A DNA stretch of 22,232 nt from a virus: IMG/VR virus record IMGVR_UViG_3300006033_000118, positions 1 to 22,232 of that record. One strand, given 5' to 3'. Within the stretch, counting starts at the first letter, position 1. Every line of letters begins with the position of its first letter. Below the pieces are notes generated by a model. The model saw nothing but the letters and a program-made list of their open reading frames with translations. It ran no database searches and had not been told where the DNA came from. The translations under genes were made by a program, and so were the position numbers. Shown here piece by piece: positions 6,329 to 14,252 of this stretch.

Positions 6329-7735
6329 CTACCAGCCCTTGGCGGTGGCAGCGCCTTGCAGCAACTCCAGCATGTAGCGGGCGTAGAACTCGGTTCCGAC
6401 CTGCGTGAAGCTGGGCGACAGGTGTGTGCCGTCGTTGCCTTGGATGTAGCGGGTGTTGCCAGCGGTGCCGGTCGCGGTGTCGGTGTCGCGTGCGCCATAG
6501 ATTCGGCGGGGCGATGCGCCACTGATCGGAGCGAAGGCCACGCGGCTGCTGTTGGCTGCGTTCACAGCGGCCGCAATGCCAGCGTCAACGGCCTGGATTG
6601 CTGCGCTGTTGTTGCGCGTGGCCGGCTCTGCGCCGGTCAGCAGAATGTTTGCGCTGGTGGTCGCCAGCAGGTGATTGATGACCGTGGTGGCTGCTGCCTG
6701 GGTGTTGGCCGTGCTGACGCTGTTGTCGGCGTCGTTGAGGCCGAACACGGACATGACAGCGGGAGCGTTGGATGCGTTGATGACGTTGGTCAGCATCGCC
6801 AGCCGCTCGGCATGCGTGATCGGGTAGCCGATGCCGCCGTCATGCACATAGCCAGTGCCAGACACCCCCAGCGGAATGACGTTCAGGCCGCTAATCATGC
6901 TCATGGCACCGATCAGGCACGGGTCGCCGTTGACAGCCGGCGAAGTGGTTCCTTGCACGTATGAATCACCGAACACCACCAGCGCCGGAGCGCGCGCCAC
7001 AGAAACAAACTCGCCGTCAGCGTCCAGCACCACAGCGCCGACGGCCAGCGATTGCTCCATGCCGACGATCAGCTCATATTCGCCGTAGCGCGTCAGGTCG
7101 ATCTGGATGTAAGAGTCCGACGCAACAGCGCCAGCAGTGAAGCTCACACGCTTGAAGCCGCCGCCGCTGAAGTCATCCAGCCACATCGGGAAGTAGTCGG
7201 ACGACAGGCCGAAGCCTTTGCACTTGATCTGCACCTGTTTGGCCTTGAAGCGCACACGCATGTGCACACCACGGAGGTTCTGAGCGGTGATGCCGACGCC
7301 AGCGGCATTCTCCCAGAGCGGATAGCCGCCGACGTTTGTCAACACAAGGCTGGTGTAGCCAGTGAAGCCGGCCCTGTACGGAGCGCCGTAAATGCGCAGA
7401 TAGTCGTAAGCGCCCGCGTCGAACACGTTCTTGACCACGCCACCGCTGAACACCGTGGCGCCCAGCGTGACAGCCGACACGCGGCCTGCGGTTTGGCCGT
7501 AGGTGTCGTAGGGCGATTTTCCGGACCATGCGGAAAGCAACTGAGAGAGCGTGCTTTCAAACGGCCACGCTTGGTTTACGTTGATCACCGGCCAGCCAGC
7601 CTCGTAGGTGGCTTTCTTGTCGTGCACCAGCTGCGCCGCCAGATCGGCGGGTAGTGCCTGGGTGGTGCCGCTGGCCATGAGGCCGCTGGGGCCGTAGACG
7701 GCGGTGAGCATGGTGACGCGGGCGGTGGTGGTCAT
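6329..7735 (-). CDS. SGNH/GDSL-type hydrolase in the head gene cluster
   Basis: This 468-aa protein has three parts. Residues 1 to about 45 look like a small phage protein of their own. A beta-rich central region covers about 50-245. The C-terminal SGNH hydrolase domain shows block I GDSY (Ser258), block II near GVSGTGY (Gly293), block III GLND (Asn334) and block V DGTHLS (Asp435, His438). All four catalytic-site blocks are present, so it is probably an active esterase or carbohydrate deacetylase. The start overlaps the portal stop by ATGA. GC content falls from about 70% in the portal to about 60% after the first 40 codons, and the gene has its own terminator, so it looks like a later insertion. 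A virion role (deacetylating host surface sugar) or a lysogenic-conversion role are both possible. Confidence 0.8.
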   Translation of the reverse strand: MTTTARVTMLTAVYGPSGLMASGTTQALPADLAAQLVHDKKATYEAGWPVINVNQAWPFESTLSQLLSAWSGKSPYDTYGQTAGRVSAVTLGATVFSGGVVKNVFDAGAYDYLRIYGAPYRAGFTGYTSLVLTNVGGYPLWENAAGVGITAQNLRGVHMRVRFKAKQVQIKCKGFGLSSDYFPMWLDDFSGGGFKRVSFTAGAVASDSYIQIDLTRYGEYELIVGMEQSLAVGAVVLDADGEFVSVARAPALVVFGDSYVQGTTSPAVNGDPCLIGAMSMISGLNVIPLGVSGTGYVHDGGIGYPITHAERLAMLTNVINASNAPAVMSVFGLNDADNSVSTANTQAAATTVINHLLATTSANILLTGAEPATRNNSAAIQAVDAGIAAAVNAANSSRVAFAPISGASPRRIYGARDTDTATGTAGNTRYIQGNDGTHLSPSFTQVGTEFYARYMLELLQGAATAKGW

Positions 7736-9366
7736 GGCTGGGTGGCTCCGTTGGGGTTGGGTTCGTTGGGGTTCTGGCCGTCGCTGGCGGCTGCGGCGGG
7801 CGCGGCGGCCGGGCCGTCAAGGCCGGGGAATTTCAGACCCAGGCGCTGGCGCATCTCGCGGGCCTGGTTGATTTCGATGAGCAGGTCTTCGTAGTCCATG
7901 CCGAGCTTGGCGGCCACCTGTTGCGGGCTCTTGAGCCCGGCCTGGATGGCGGCCAGGTCGGCCTTGATGTCGCTGTTGGGGTCCACCCATTCCCAGCGCC
8001 GGCCCTGCCAGAGGTGGGCCGAGAATTTGTCGAGCTTGGCCAGGGGCAGCTGGCTTCCGCCGGGCAGGCGGATCTGGCCGAACAGCAGGGCGCTGGCCAG
8101 CCATTCCTGGTGCATGCGGTCGAGCACGGATTCGGCAAACCAGCCTTGCAGGATGGTCCAGTAGTCGCGGTCTTCCAGGGTGCCGCTGCGGATGCTGCTG
8201 AAGCTGACGCCTTCAAGGTTGTTGCCCACGCTGTGGTAGGCGGCAAGCAGGCCGCTGCAGGCGGCGCGCAGGTTGGCCGTGACGAAGGGCTCAAACATCT
8301 GCGCCGGGTAGTCCGGGTTGAAGGGGGTGAACTCGGTTCCGGCGGGCAGGCCCTGGAAGGTGCCGGGGTCGGCGTCCATGACCAGGGTTCCGAGGTCGCC
8401 CTCTTCTCCGTCTTGCCCGGTGGCGATTTCGGTGACGTCGCCCGTGGGGGTGGTGAAGAAGCCCATCTTGCTGGCGCCGACGCGGCTGGCGACGATGGCG
8501 GCTTCCTCGTAGGCGCCGATGTTGTTGAGCCGCTGCATGGCCGCGTGCGCCCAGGGGATGCCGCGCACCTGTTCGGGCCGGTCGGCCACGAATTCGTGGA
8601 TGACGTCTTCGGCCGGGATGCGCAGGGTCTGCATGCCGGCGGCGCCGACGGTGTGGTACTGCTCGCCGGGGTGGGTGTTGCGGATGTGGTAGGCCACCGG
8701 GCGGCCCCAGCGGTTGATTTCCACGCCCATGCGGATGGCGTTGCTGGTGCCGTCGGCGCTGCGGTTCAGGCGGGTTTCCATCCGGTCAGCGTCAATGAGG
8801 CGGAAGGCGATGCCGAAAGGGTTGCCGGCGTCGGCCGGGCCGCGCACGATCTGCATGAGCAGTTCGCCGTCGGTGGCCAGGGTCTTGATGGCGGTCTGCA
8901 GCATGGCGGCCAGGGTCTGGCGGCCGGTGACGTCGGCCACGCCTTTGCGGCCGAAGGCGGCCCAGGCGCTTTCCAGCGCGGCGTTGGCCGCGGCGTCTGG
9001 CACGCCGGGCCGGTCATACACCCGGGCCTGGTAGCGAAAGCCCTGCGGGCCGACGACGTTGGTGACCAGCAGGTGCAACCACTTGTGGATGTACTCGTTG
9101 TCGCGGGCGAGCTGGCGGCTGCGGGCGCGCAGGGCGTCCAGCGCGGCGTGGATGTCGCTGTTGGCACTGCCGCTGACGGTGGACCAGCCCTGGGTGAGGC
9201 GGTTGACCTGGGCGGCGGCGTAGCTGCGCTGGCGCTGAGGCGCCAGCATGCCGGCGCGCTGCAGGCCGCCGGGCCGCTGCGACAGCCAGGTGTTGAGGGT
9301 GGATGCGCCTTTGCGTTGCACGCGGCGGGCGTCGTACCAGATTGGGGCGGTGGCGGCGGTGCTCAT
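7732..9366 (-). CDS. Lambda-type phage portal protein (gpB-like)
   Basis: This 544-aa protein should form the dodecameric ring at the capsid vertex through which DNA enters and leaves. The N-terminus has a WSTVSGSANSDI...LRARSRQLARDNEYIHKWLHLLVTNVVG pattern that is characteristic of lambda-family portals (clip and stem helices follow). Further conserved segments are IRMGVEINRWGRPVAYHI and a C-terminal helical region. The length is typical for the family. The ATG overlaps the stop of the gpW-like gene (ATGA), as expected for translational coupling. The last 25 residues are Ala/Pro/Asn-rich and probably disordered. Confidence 0.92.
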   Translation of the reverse strand: MSTAATAPIWYDARRVQRKGASTLNTWLSQRPGGLQRAGMLAPQRQRSYAAAQVNRLTQGWSTVSGSANSDIHAALDALRARSRQLARDNEYIHKWLHLLVTNVVGPQGFRYQARVYDRPGVPDAAANAALESAWAAFGRKGVADVTGRQTLAAMLQTAIKTLATDGELLMQIVRGPADAGNPFGIAFRLIDADRMETRLNRSADGTSNAIRMGVEINRWGRPVAYHIRNTHPGEQYHTVGAAGMQTLRIPAEDVIHEFVADRPEQVRGIPWAHAAMQRLNNIGAYEEAAIVASRVGASKMGFFTTPTGDVTEIATGQDGEEGDLGTLVMDADPGTFQGLPAGTEFTPFNPDYPAQMFEPFVTANLRAACSGLLAAYHSVGNNLEGVSFSSIRSGTLEDRDYWTILQGWFAESVLDRMHQEWLASALLFGQIRLPGGSQLPLAKLDKFSAHLWQGRRWEWVDPNSDIKADLAAIQAGLKSPQQVAAKLGMDYEDLLIEINQAREMRQRLGLKFPGLDGPAAAPAAAASDGQNPNEPNPNGATQP

Positions 9367-9923
9367 CGGCTGGTGAACCTGACGGCCAGGGTGTTGCGCG
9401 TCGGCAGGCCGGCGGCGATGCGGGCGGCGTTGTCTTCGCGGGCCACTTCGGCGCTGAGCTTGTCGCGCAGGGCCATGAACTCGGCCGGGTTGCGGAAGGT
9501 CTGCTGCCGCCCGGCAATGCTGTAGGACTGCATGTAAGCCTTGGCGCCGTAAGCGGCCAGGGCGGTGTTCATGGCGTCCAGCGCCTGGCGGGCCGGGCTG
9601 CGGGTGTCCACTCCGCTGGTGGCAGCGGACAGGTTGGGCGCGATGGTCAGCCGCCCGTTGCCCACGGTGTGGCGGGTGGCCCCGAGGGTGACGGCGGCCG
9701 TCCAGGCGTAGCTGCCAGCGGCCCAGGCGGCCGTGGTGGCGGCTGCAACGCTGATGGCGTGCTCGTCACCACTGGCGGTAGCGGTGAAGTTGTAGGCAGC
9801 CGAGTTGCTGACGATGGCGTACCGCAGCACCCAGCCGGCGCTGGCAGGGTAGCTGGGCAGGCTCTTGACCCACTCAAGGGTGTCGCCCGCAGTGATGCGG
9901 TCAGGCTCTGTGGTGGCGGTCAT
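9363..9923 (-). CDS. gpW-like head-tail connector with an N-terminal beta domain
   Basis: This 186-aa protein lies between the large terminase and portal genes, where lambda has gpW (68 aa). Residues about 110-186 look gpW-like: a helix (RQALDAMNTALAAY), a beta hairpin (MQSYSIAGRQQTF), a second helix (PAEFMALRDKLSAEVARE) and a basic tail. Residues 1-105 are an extra beta-rich domain (GDTLEWVKSLPSYPASAGWVL onwards) that may be Ig-like. The C-terminal part should plug the portal channel and prepare it for the tail. The role of the extra domain is unknown. The gene starts directly at one copy of the 55-bp repeat and overlaps the portal start. The gpW assignment is by secondary-structure pattern and position only. 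Confidence 0.65.
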   Translation of the reverse strand: MTATTEPDRITAGDTLEWVKSLPSYPASAGWVLRYAIVSNSAAYNFTATASGDEHAISVAAATTAAWAAGSYAWTAAVTLGATRHTVGNGRLTIAPNLSAATSGVDTRSPARQALDAMNTALAAYGAKAYMQSYSIAGRQQTFRNPAEFMALRDKLSAEVAREDNAARIAAGLPTRNTLAVRFTSR

Positions 9924-9975
9924 GCCGCCGATGGTGGGCCGGCGGCTGTGTCAAAGACAGGGGGAGTTTGAGACG
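9921..9975 (-). repeat. 55-bp direct repeat, copy B (upstream of gpW-like gene)
   Basis: This is the second copy of the element at 6214-6268, differing at only two positions, and again ends on the ATG of the downstream gene (9923). It lies 42 bases after the stop of the Mor-like gene. Bases 9977-9988, just upstream, form a separate 12-bp palindrome (TTCGCCGGCGAA). See copy A for the possible promoter role. Confidence 0.85.
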
Positions 9976-10017
9976 GTTCGCCGGCGAATTCGTGTTCACT
10001 GCCTGCACGCCCATGCT

Positions 10018-10281
10018 TTACGACTTCTTGCGCATCGCCCGGTACACCGTGGACCGGCTCAGACCCGGCGCGCCGATGATGGTGCCCAGCTGGCGCTGGT
10101 GCCGCAGCCCGCTTTCAAGAATGCGCTGGCGCGTGGCGGTGCTCAGGCGCTTGCCGACGTAGGTTTCGCCACCCCCCCAAGCCTGGCGCAGATCCTGCTC
10201 AAGCCGGGTGGCTGCCAGGGGGTCAACCGTCGGCACCAGCGCAGCTAGGCGGCCGAGAAAGTCGTCAACGATGTCTGCCAT
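10018..10281 (-). CDS. Small helix-turn-helix protein, Mor-like C-terminus
   Basis: This 87-aa protein starts at ATG 10281 (MADIVDDFLGRL), 5 bases after the large terminase stop. A GTG at 10305 would add 8 residues and overlap the terminase end. Residues about 42-87 (GGGETYVGKR, then R..I, then GLSRSTVYRAMRKK) follow the order of the Mor/C activator family of phage Mu, with GGG.xY followed by a helix-turn-helix ending in TVYxAxR. Mor proteins dimerise and activate phage promoters. The N-terminal part is shorter than in Mu Mor (129 aa). Its neighbour is the 55-bp repeat that begins the gpW-like gene, so it could activate transcription there. It may instead be a small DNA-binding packaging factor. 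Confidence 0.65.
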   Translation of the reverse strand: MADIVDDFLGRLAALVPTVDPLAATRLEQDLRQAWGGGETYVGKRLSTATRQRILESGLRHQRQLGTIIGAPGLSRSTVYRAMRKKS

Positions 10282-10286
10282 GTTGG

Positions 10287-12467
10287 TCACCACTTCTTGA
10301 CCCACCCGGATTTTCTGGCCGGCAATGGGCTGAGCCTGGATGTGCGCTGCCCGGCCGCGCTGCTGGCGCTGCCGGGTGACGCTGCGGGTGCCCTTGTGGT
10401 GTCTGCGCGGCCGGTGGCCTGCGCAGGGTGTTGATGGCTTGGTGCGGCTGGCCGGCTTTCTTGAGCCTGTGATTCTGACGCCGCGACAGGTTCGATTGTC
10501 GCACCTTCTGCGTCAACGGTCAAGGCTTGCGGTTGTGGCGCTGGCGCTGCTGCCGGCTGGCCGCCAAACAGGTCGGCCGTGGATGGCGCCCAGCGCCGCT
10601 CGCGCCTGGCCCAGCTGGTTTCGCGGAACGACTGGATGCCCAGGTAGCAGGCGGCGGCATAGGCGTACACCATGCAGTCGCTGGCCTCGTCGCGCACGCC
10701 GCTGGGGGTCATCCACCGCATGCCGGGCTGGCCGCCAACGGTCACCGGCATGAGGCGCGCGGCGGTCATCTGCTCGAATTCGTCCGTCTCCAGGTAGGCC
10801 TTTGGAACGTGCATGTAGCCCGGCCCCACCGAGGTGATGCGCATGCGCCCGTACAGTAGGTGCTTGGCCGTGTCGGTGCCAATGGGCCAGAGCTTGACGC
10901 CGTTCTTGAGGGTGGAACCCCGGTAGTTCACGTCCACCCTGCTCGGCTTGCCCAGCACCGGCCCGCCGTATTTGCTGGCGCCCTTGACGGCCAGCACATG
11001 CGCGTGGGCGTGCGCCCGGCAGTAGGCATACACCGCGTTGGTGTTGTGCCCGCCAGTGTCGATGGCGGTGGCCTCAATGGGCATTTGCGTTCCGCAGGCG
11101 TGCGGCAGCAGGGTGCGGCGGATTTCGGTCAACCGGGTCCACGGGCTGCCTTCGGTGCCCTCTTCCAGGTTGGGGTCGCCGTGGATGATGTGCCGCTGCA
11201 CCAGCCACTTTTCCTCTCCGCGCCCGTAGGCCCACACGCGCGCCTCCAGCCGGTCGGGCTGGGTGTCAACGCCCATGGTCAACATCAAGCCGCCGCGCGG
11301 CACGATGTTGGTGGTGTAGTCCTCCACCCGGGCGGCCAGGCTCTTGCTGTCGGCGCCGGTGCCCTTCTCTTCCCACGTCTCGGCCAGGGAACTGTTCAGG
11401 AACTTCTTCAGCGGCGCGCTGTTGCCCACCCGCTGTGCTTTCTGGGCTTCGTGCCACTCTTCCACCAGGGCCGACCAGCTTTTCCAGCCCAGCGGGCTGT
11501 AGAGCTTGTTGAGCCAGAACCCGGCCCGCTTGCCCTGCCCTGCACCTGGCGCCTGGGCAATCCACAGGCCACCCTGCAGCATGTCGGTCTTGTGGTGTTC
11601 CTCGATCGCGGCGCCACAGTGCCGGCACACGTACACCGCGGTTTCTGGCCTGGGGTCACCGGCCGGCGTCTTGGCCCACTTCATGCCCCACGGCTCGGTG
11701 GCGCCCCACAGCAGGATCTGGCGCTCACCGCAGTGCGAGCACGGCACGTGGTACTGGCGCCGGTCGCTGGCCAGGTATTCGCGCTCCACCACGCTCAGGC
11801 CCTTGATGTTGCAGGTGCTGGCGATGATCAGTTTGCGCCGGGCAAAGTTGCTCATCCGCTCTTCCAGCAAGCCCAGCGGCGGGCCCTCGTTGTCCACGTC
11901 GTGCGGCCACTTGTCCACCTCGTCGGCAACGGCGAACCCCAGCGGCTTGGACGCCAGGCTGGCGGCCGAGTTCGCGCCGGCAAAGAACACGGTGAACCCG
12001 CCCTGGATGGATCGGCTGCGCCAGCTGGTCGACTCGTCGCGGCTCTTGCGCACGGCCACCTTGCCGTGCATCACCGGCGTCTGCATGATGGTCGGCAGAA
12101 ACCGCTGGCTGCTGTGGTCCTGCGCATCCTGCAGCGTGGGCTGCACCATCATCATGTCCTGCGGATCGGTGTGGATCCGCTGCATGACCGAGTTGTAAAG
12201 CACCTCGGACTTGCCCAGCTGCGTGGCAAACCACAGCACCACCCGCTCGTAGGGCTCGTGCGCGCTGGCGCAGCGCATCGGCTCCACCAGGTACGGCGTG
12301 CGCTCGTTGCGCCACGGCCCGCGCTCCGGCCCCTTGGCAATGTGCCGAAACCGCGCCGCCCATTCGGCGGTGTCCACACGCGGCGGCGGCCTAAGAAACT
12401 GCCGCTTGACCTCGGCCACCAGCTCGGCAGCACGGGCCTCGTCGTCAGGCAGGTCGCGGGCGCTCAA
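10287..12467 (-). CDS. terL: Terminase large subunit (GpA family)
   Basis: This 726-aa protein pumps DNA into the prohead with its ATPase and cuts concatemers with its nuclease. The Walker A-like loop is ATQLGKSE (residues 81-88), and Walker B with the catalytic Glu is FAVADEVDKWP (Asp182, Glu183). A zinc ribbon shows C243-x2-C246 and C281-x2-C284. The nuclease domain begins near GVDTQPDRLEARV with Asp401 as likely metal ligand. The fold and length match lambda GpA (641 aa). The last 80 residues are a low-complexity Ala/Pro/Ser/Gln tail, which explains the extra length. The start overlaps the small subunit stop by ATGA. Confidence 0.95.
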   Translation of the reverse strand: MSARDLPDDEARAAELVAEVKRQFLRPPPRVDTAEWAARFRHIAKGPERGPWRNERTPYLVEPMRCASAHEPYERVVLWFATQLGKSEVLYNSVMQRIHTDPQDMMMVQPTLQDAQDHSSQRFLPTIMQTPVMHGKVAVRKSRDESTSWRSRSIQGGFTVFFAGANSAASLASKPLGFAVADEVDKWPHDVDNEGPPLGLLEERMSNFARRKLIIASTCNIKGLSVVEREYLASDRRQYHVPCSHCGERQILLWGATEPWGMKWAKTPAGDPRPETAVYVCRHCGAAIEEHHKTDMLQGGLWIAQAPGAGQGKRAGFWLNKLYSPLGWKSWSALVEEWHEAQKAQRVGNSAPLKKFLNSSLAETWEEKGTGADSKSLAARVEDYTTNIVPRGGLMLTMGVDTQPDRLEARVWAYGRGEEKWLVQRHIIHGDPNLEEGTEGSPWTRLTEIRRTLLPHACGTQMPIEATAIDTGGHNTNAVYAYCRAHAHAHVLAVKGASKYGGPVLGKPSRVDVNYRGSTLKNGVKLWPIGTDTAKHLLYGRMRITSVGPGYMHVPKAYLETDEFEQMTAARLMPVTVGGQPGMRWMTPSGVRDEASDCMVYAYAAACYLGIQSFRETSWARRERRWAPSTADLFGGQPAAAPAPQPQALTVDAEGATIEPVAASESQAQESRPAAPSHQHPAQATGRADTTRAPAASPGSASSAAGQRTSRLSPLPARKSGWVKKW

Positions 12468-13090
12468 TCGAACGCTCCTTCGATGCGCTCCACCTCGTCG
12501 GCTGCACCGGCGAGGTCCTCGAGCGCCTTGTGGATCTCGGCATGCAGAAGGGTCTGCACCTCGGCCGCGTCGGACTTGGCCGCCAGCACCGGCCCCATGC
12601 GTGCCGGGATCTGCAGCAGCGCATCGCGCGTGGCCGCGAAGTCGGTAGCCATCTGCCGCTTCACCGCCGCCACCAGGATCACTTCGTGCCGCAGCTTCTG
12701 CTCGGCCAGCTCGGCAATGTTCGCCTCGGCGATCTCGCGCCGGGTGCGTGCGGCGTCCCGGTCCTCCACGCCATCGGGCGGCAGGTCGTCAGGGAGCGAC
12801 GCCCCAAACACGGGTCGGCCGCCGTGCATCACCTTGCCGCCGGGCACGTCAGCAAACGGGTCTCGCCCTTCGTTCCACGGCGCCCAGGCCCTGCGGTCCG
12901 GCGTCGCCGGCACGTCCGGCAGCGGCTTTCGCTGCGCCACGTTCTGCCGGGCCTCGCGCCACGCCTGGGCCGCCTCCACCGAGTCAACCGGCATGCCGGC
13001 CTGTTTGAGCTTCGTGATGGCGGCACCAGACAAGCCCAGCGCCCTGCCAAGCGCAGCTTGTGACAACCGTTTTCCATCGTTCTCGCTCAA
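12464..13090 (-). CDS. terS: Terminase small subunit (Nu1-like)
   Basis: This 208-aa protein should bind the packaging site and recruit the large subunit. Residues 9-35 (LSQAALGRALGLSGAAITKLKQAGMPV) form a winged helix-turn-helix of the Nu1 kind. A long helical middle segment follows (RTRREIAEANIAELAEQKL), then a C-terminal helical region. I chose the TTG start at 13090 because GAGGGG lies 6 bases upstream (13102-13097). An ATG a few bases inside the gene is in another frame. It overlaps the large subunit by 4 bases. Upstream is a repeat-rich intergenic region that could contain its binding site. Confidence 0.85.
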   Translation of the reverse strand: MSENDGKRLSQAALGRALGLSGAAITKLKQAGMPVDSVEAAQAWREARQNVAQRKPLPDVPATPDRRAWAPWNEGRDPFADVPGGKVMHGGRPVFGASLPDDLPPDGVEDRDAARTRREIAEANIAELAEQKLRHEVILVAAVKRQMATDFAATRDALLQIPARMGPVLAAKSDAAEVQTLLHAEIHKALEDLAGAADEVERIEGAFD

Positions 13091-13211
13091 TCGCTACCCC
13101 TCATCGTTTACCGTTAACCTTCACCATTCACCATTCACCAAACCCCTGCACTAGCGTGCCCGCGGGCTTCGAATTACCCTCGGGTGGGGGTTCTGTGGAA
13201 GGACCCATTTC
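13091..13211. other. Intergenic region upstream of small terminase: candidate cos/packaging site
   Basis: This is a 121-bp gap between the gpZ-like gene and the small terminase gene. It holds three perfect tandem copies of TTCACCA (13120-13140), preceded by two degenerate copies (TTACC at 13108, TTAACC at 13114), a 7-base period. It also holds the perfect palindrome GCCCGCGGGC at 13158-13167 and a short hairpin ACCCTCGGGT. In lambda-type phages cos lies directly upstream of the small terminase gene, with repeated binding sites for that protein. Position and structure suggest cos but do not prove it. Local AT content is above that of neighbours. Confidence 0.4.
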
Positions 13212-14015
13212 TCACTTGAACAGGCTGCCTTGCTGCGACAGGCGGGCGGTGCGCAGGGCCAGATCCCAGCTTTCATCCCAGTGGCGGCCGAAGTTCTGCT
13301 GGACCACGCGGTCGGCCAGTTCGAAGAAGCGGTAGCGCGGCCGGTAGTGGACGCGGGAGACGAACAGCATGACGGGCTTGACCGCCGTGCCCAAGGCACC
13401 GAAGCTGCGGCGCACCCAGATGCCGCGCGGCAGGTGTTGTGACTTCAGGCCGTTCTTCCAGGCGCCGCGCCCCGTCCATGAGCCTGGGCCGCGGCTGACG
13501 AAGTAGGCTTCTCGTTCGCGCTTGGCGCGGCTGCGTTTGCTGTTGGTGGCGTCGCTGTAGTCACCGACCACGGCGGCGGTCTTGAGCTGGCTGAGGATCT
13601 GCACGATCTGGCCGCGGCTGATGTTGCCGTATTGGTCCAGGCGTGCGCCTGCTGCAGGCACGGCGCGTTCGGTGGGCTGCATGTACCCGGCGCGCACGAG
13701 GCGTGCTTCGAAGCGCTTGAGCGGACGGTCACCGCCCTCGATCTGTGGCAGCAGGTAGTGGCTTGGTCGGTTGCCGTCCTTGAGCCAGACCTCGGCCTGG
13801 AGCTTCTGCTTGGTGGCTGGCTTGAGGTACACGCTGTTGCGGGTGTACGGCGTGGGGCGATCGAACACCCGCACGATTTCCTTGCGCTGGGCGTCTCGCA
13901 CGTCTTGCCCGGTTTTGGTCAGGGCGCGGGCCAGGGCGAATGGCACCTGGCGCTGGGCTCTTGCGAGAGCGGCCGAGACCTCGGGGAAGTTGTGGTTGAT
14001 GTTGATCTTGAGCAT
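13212..14015 (-). CDS. Minor tail protein Z-like (gpZ-like) phage protein
   Basis: This 267-aa protein has an N-terminus (MLKININHNFPEVSAALARAQRQVPFA with ALTKTGQDVRDAQRKEIVRVFDRP) that follows the pattern of lambda gpZ: a helix, then small-residue-rich helices and a basic segment, then beta strands. gpZ is needed for correct head-tail joining and DNA positioning in the tail. The rest is rich in Arg, Lys and aromatic residues and has no motif I recognise. In lambda gene Z lies between FII and U, whereas here those two are adjacent (3882 and 3562) and this gene is upstream of the terminase. Assignment is tentative. Another virion morphogenesis role is possible. Confidence 0.5.
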   Translation of the reverse strand: MLKININHNFPEVSAALARAQRQVPFALARALTKTGQDVRDAQRKEIVRVFDRPTPYTRNSVYLKPATKQKLQAEVWLKDGNRPSHYLLPQIEGGDRPLKRFEARLVRAGYMQPTERAVPAAGARLDQYGNISRGQIVQILSQLKTAAVVGDYSDATNSKRSRAKREREAYFVSRGPGSWTGRGAWKNGLKSQHLPRGIWVRRSFGALGTAVKPVMLFVSRVHYRPRYRFFELADRVVQQNFGRHWDESWDLALRTARLSQQGSLFK

Positions 14016-14027
14016 GTGGGTGTTCGA

Positions 14028-14252
14028 TCAGGTGGCCGCCTCGTAGGCGTAGCGCGAGCCTGACGGCACACGGCGCACGACGCCTGTGCACAGGCATTGC
14101 TGCAGGGCTTTGTTGGCAACCCAGAAAGGCCAGCCGGTGCATTCGACGATGTCGGTCAGGCCCATGGCGCCGTGCTCGAGCAGGCGCTTGAGGGCGTAGG
14201 TGCGCGGCATGGTGGCGCGCTGGCCGACGAAGCTGGCGGCGGGCCGGGTCAT
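14028..14252 (-). CDS. Small winged-helix-like phage protein
   Basis: This 74-aa protein starts at ATG 14252, overlapping the stop of the preceding 53-aa gene. Residues about 16-70 (TYALKRLLEHGAMGLTDIVECTGWPFWVANKALQQCL) have the alternation of helices typical of a winged helix-turn-helix: LTDI-x-ECTG as the turn and KALQQCL as the recognition helix. A short basic wing (RRVPSGSRYAYE) follows. It is probably a DNA-binding protein. In this region it may be a late regulator, but its target is unknown. Confidence 0.6.
   Translation of the reverse strand: MTRPAASFVGQRATMPRTYALKRLLEHGAMGLTDIVECTGWPFWVANKALQQCLCTGVVRRVPSGSRYAYEAAT

Noticed and set aside
10860-13154. 764-codon plus-strand frame opposite the terminase genes
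   Set aside because: It has no domain features, no ribosome site, and lies exactly antisense to the conserved terminase subunits.
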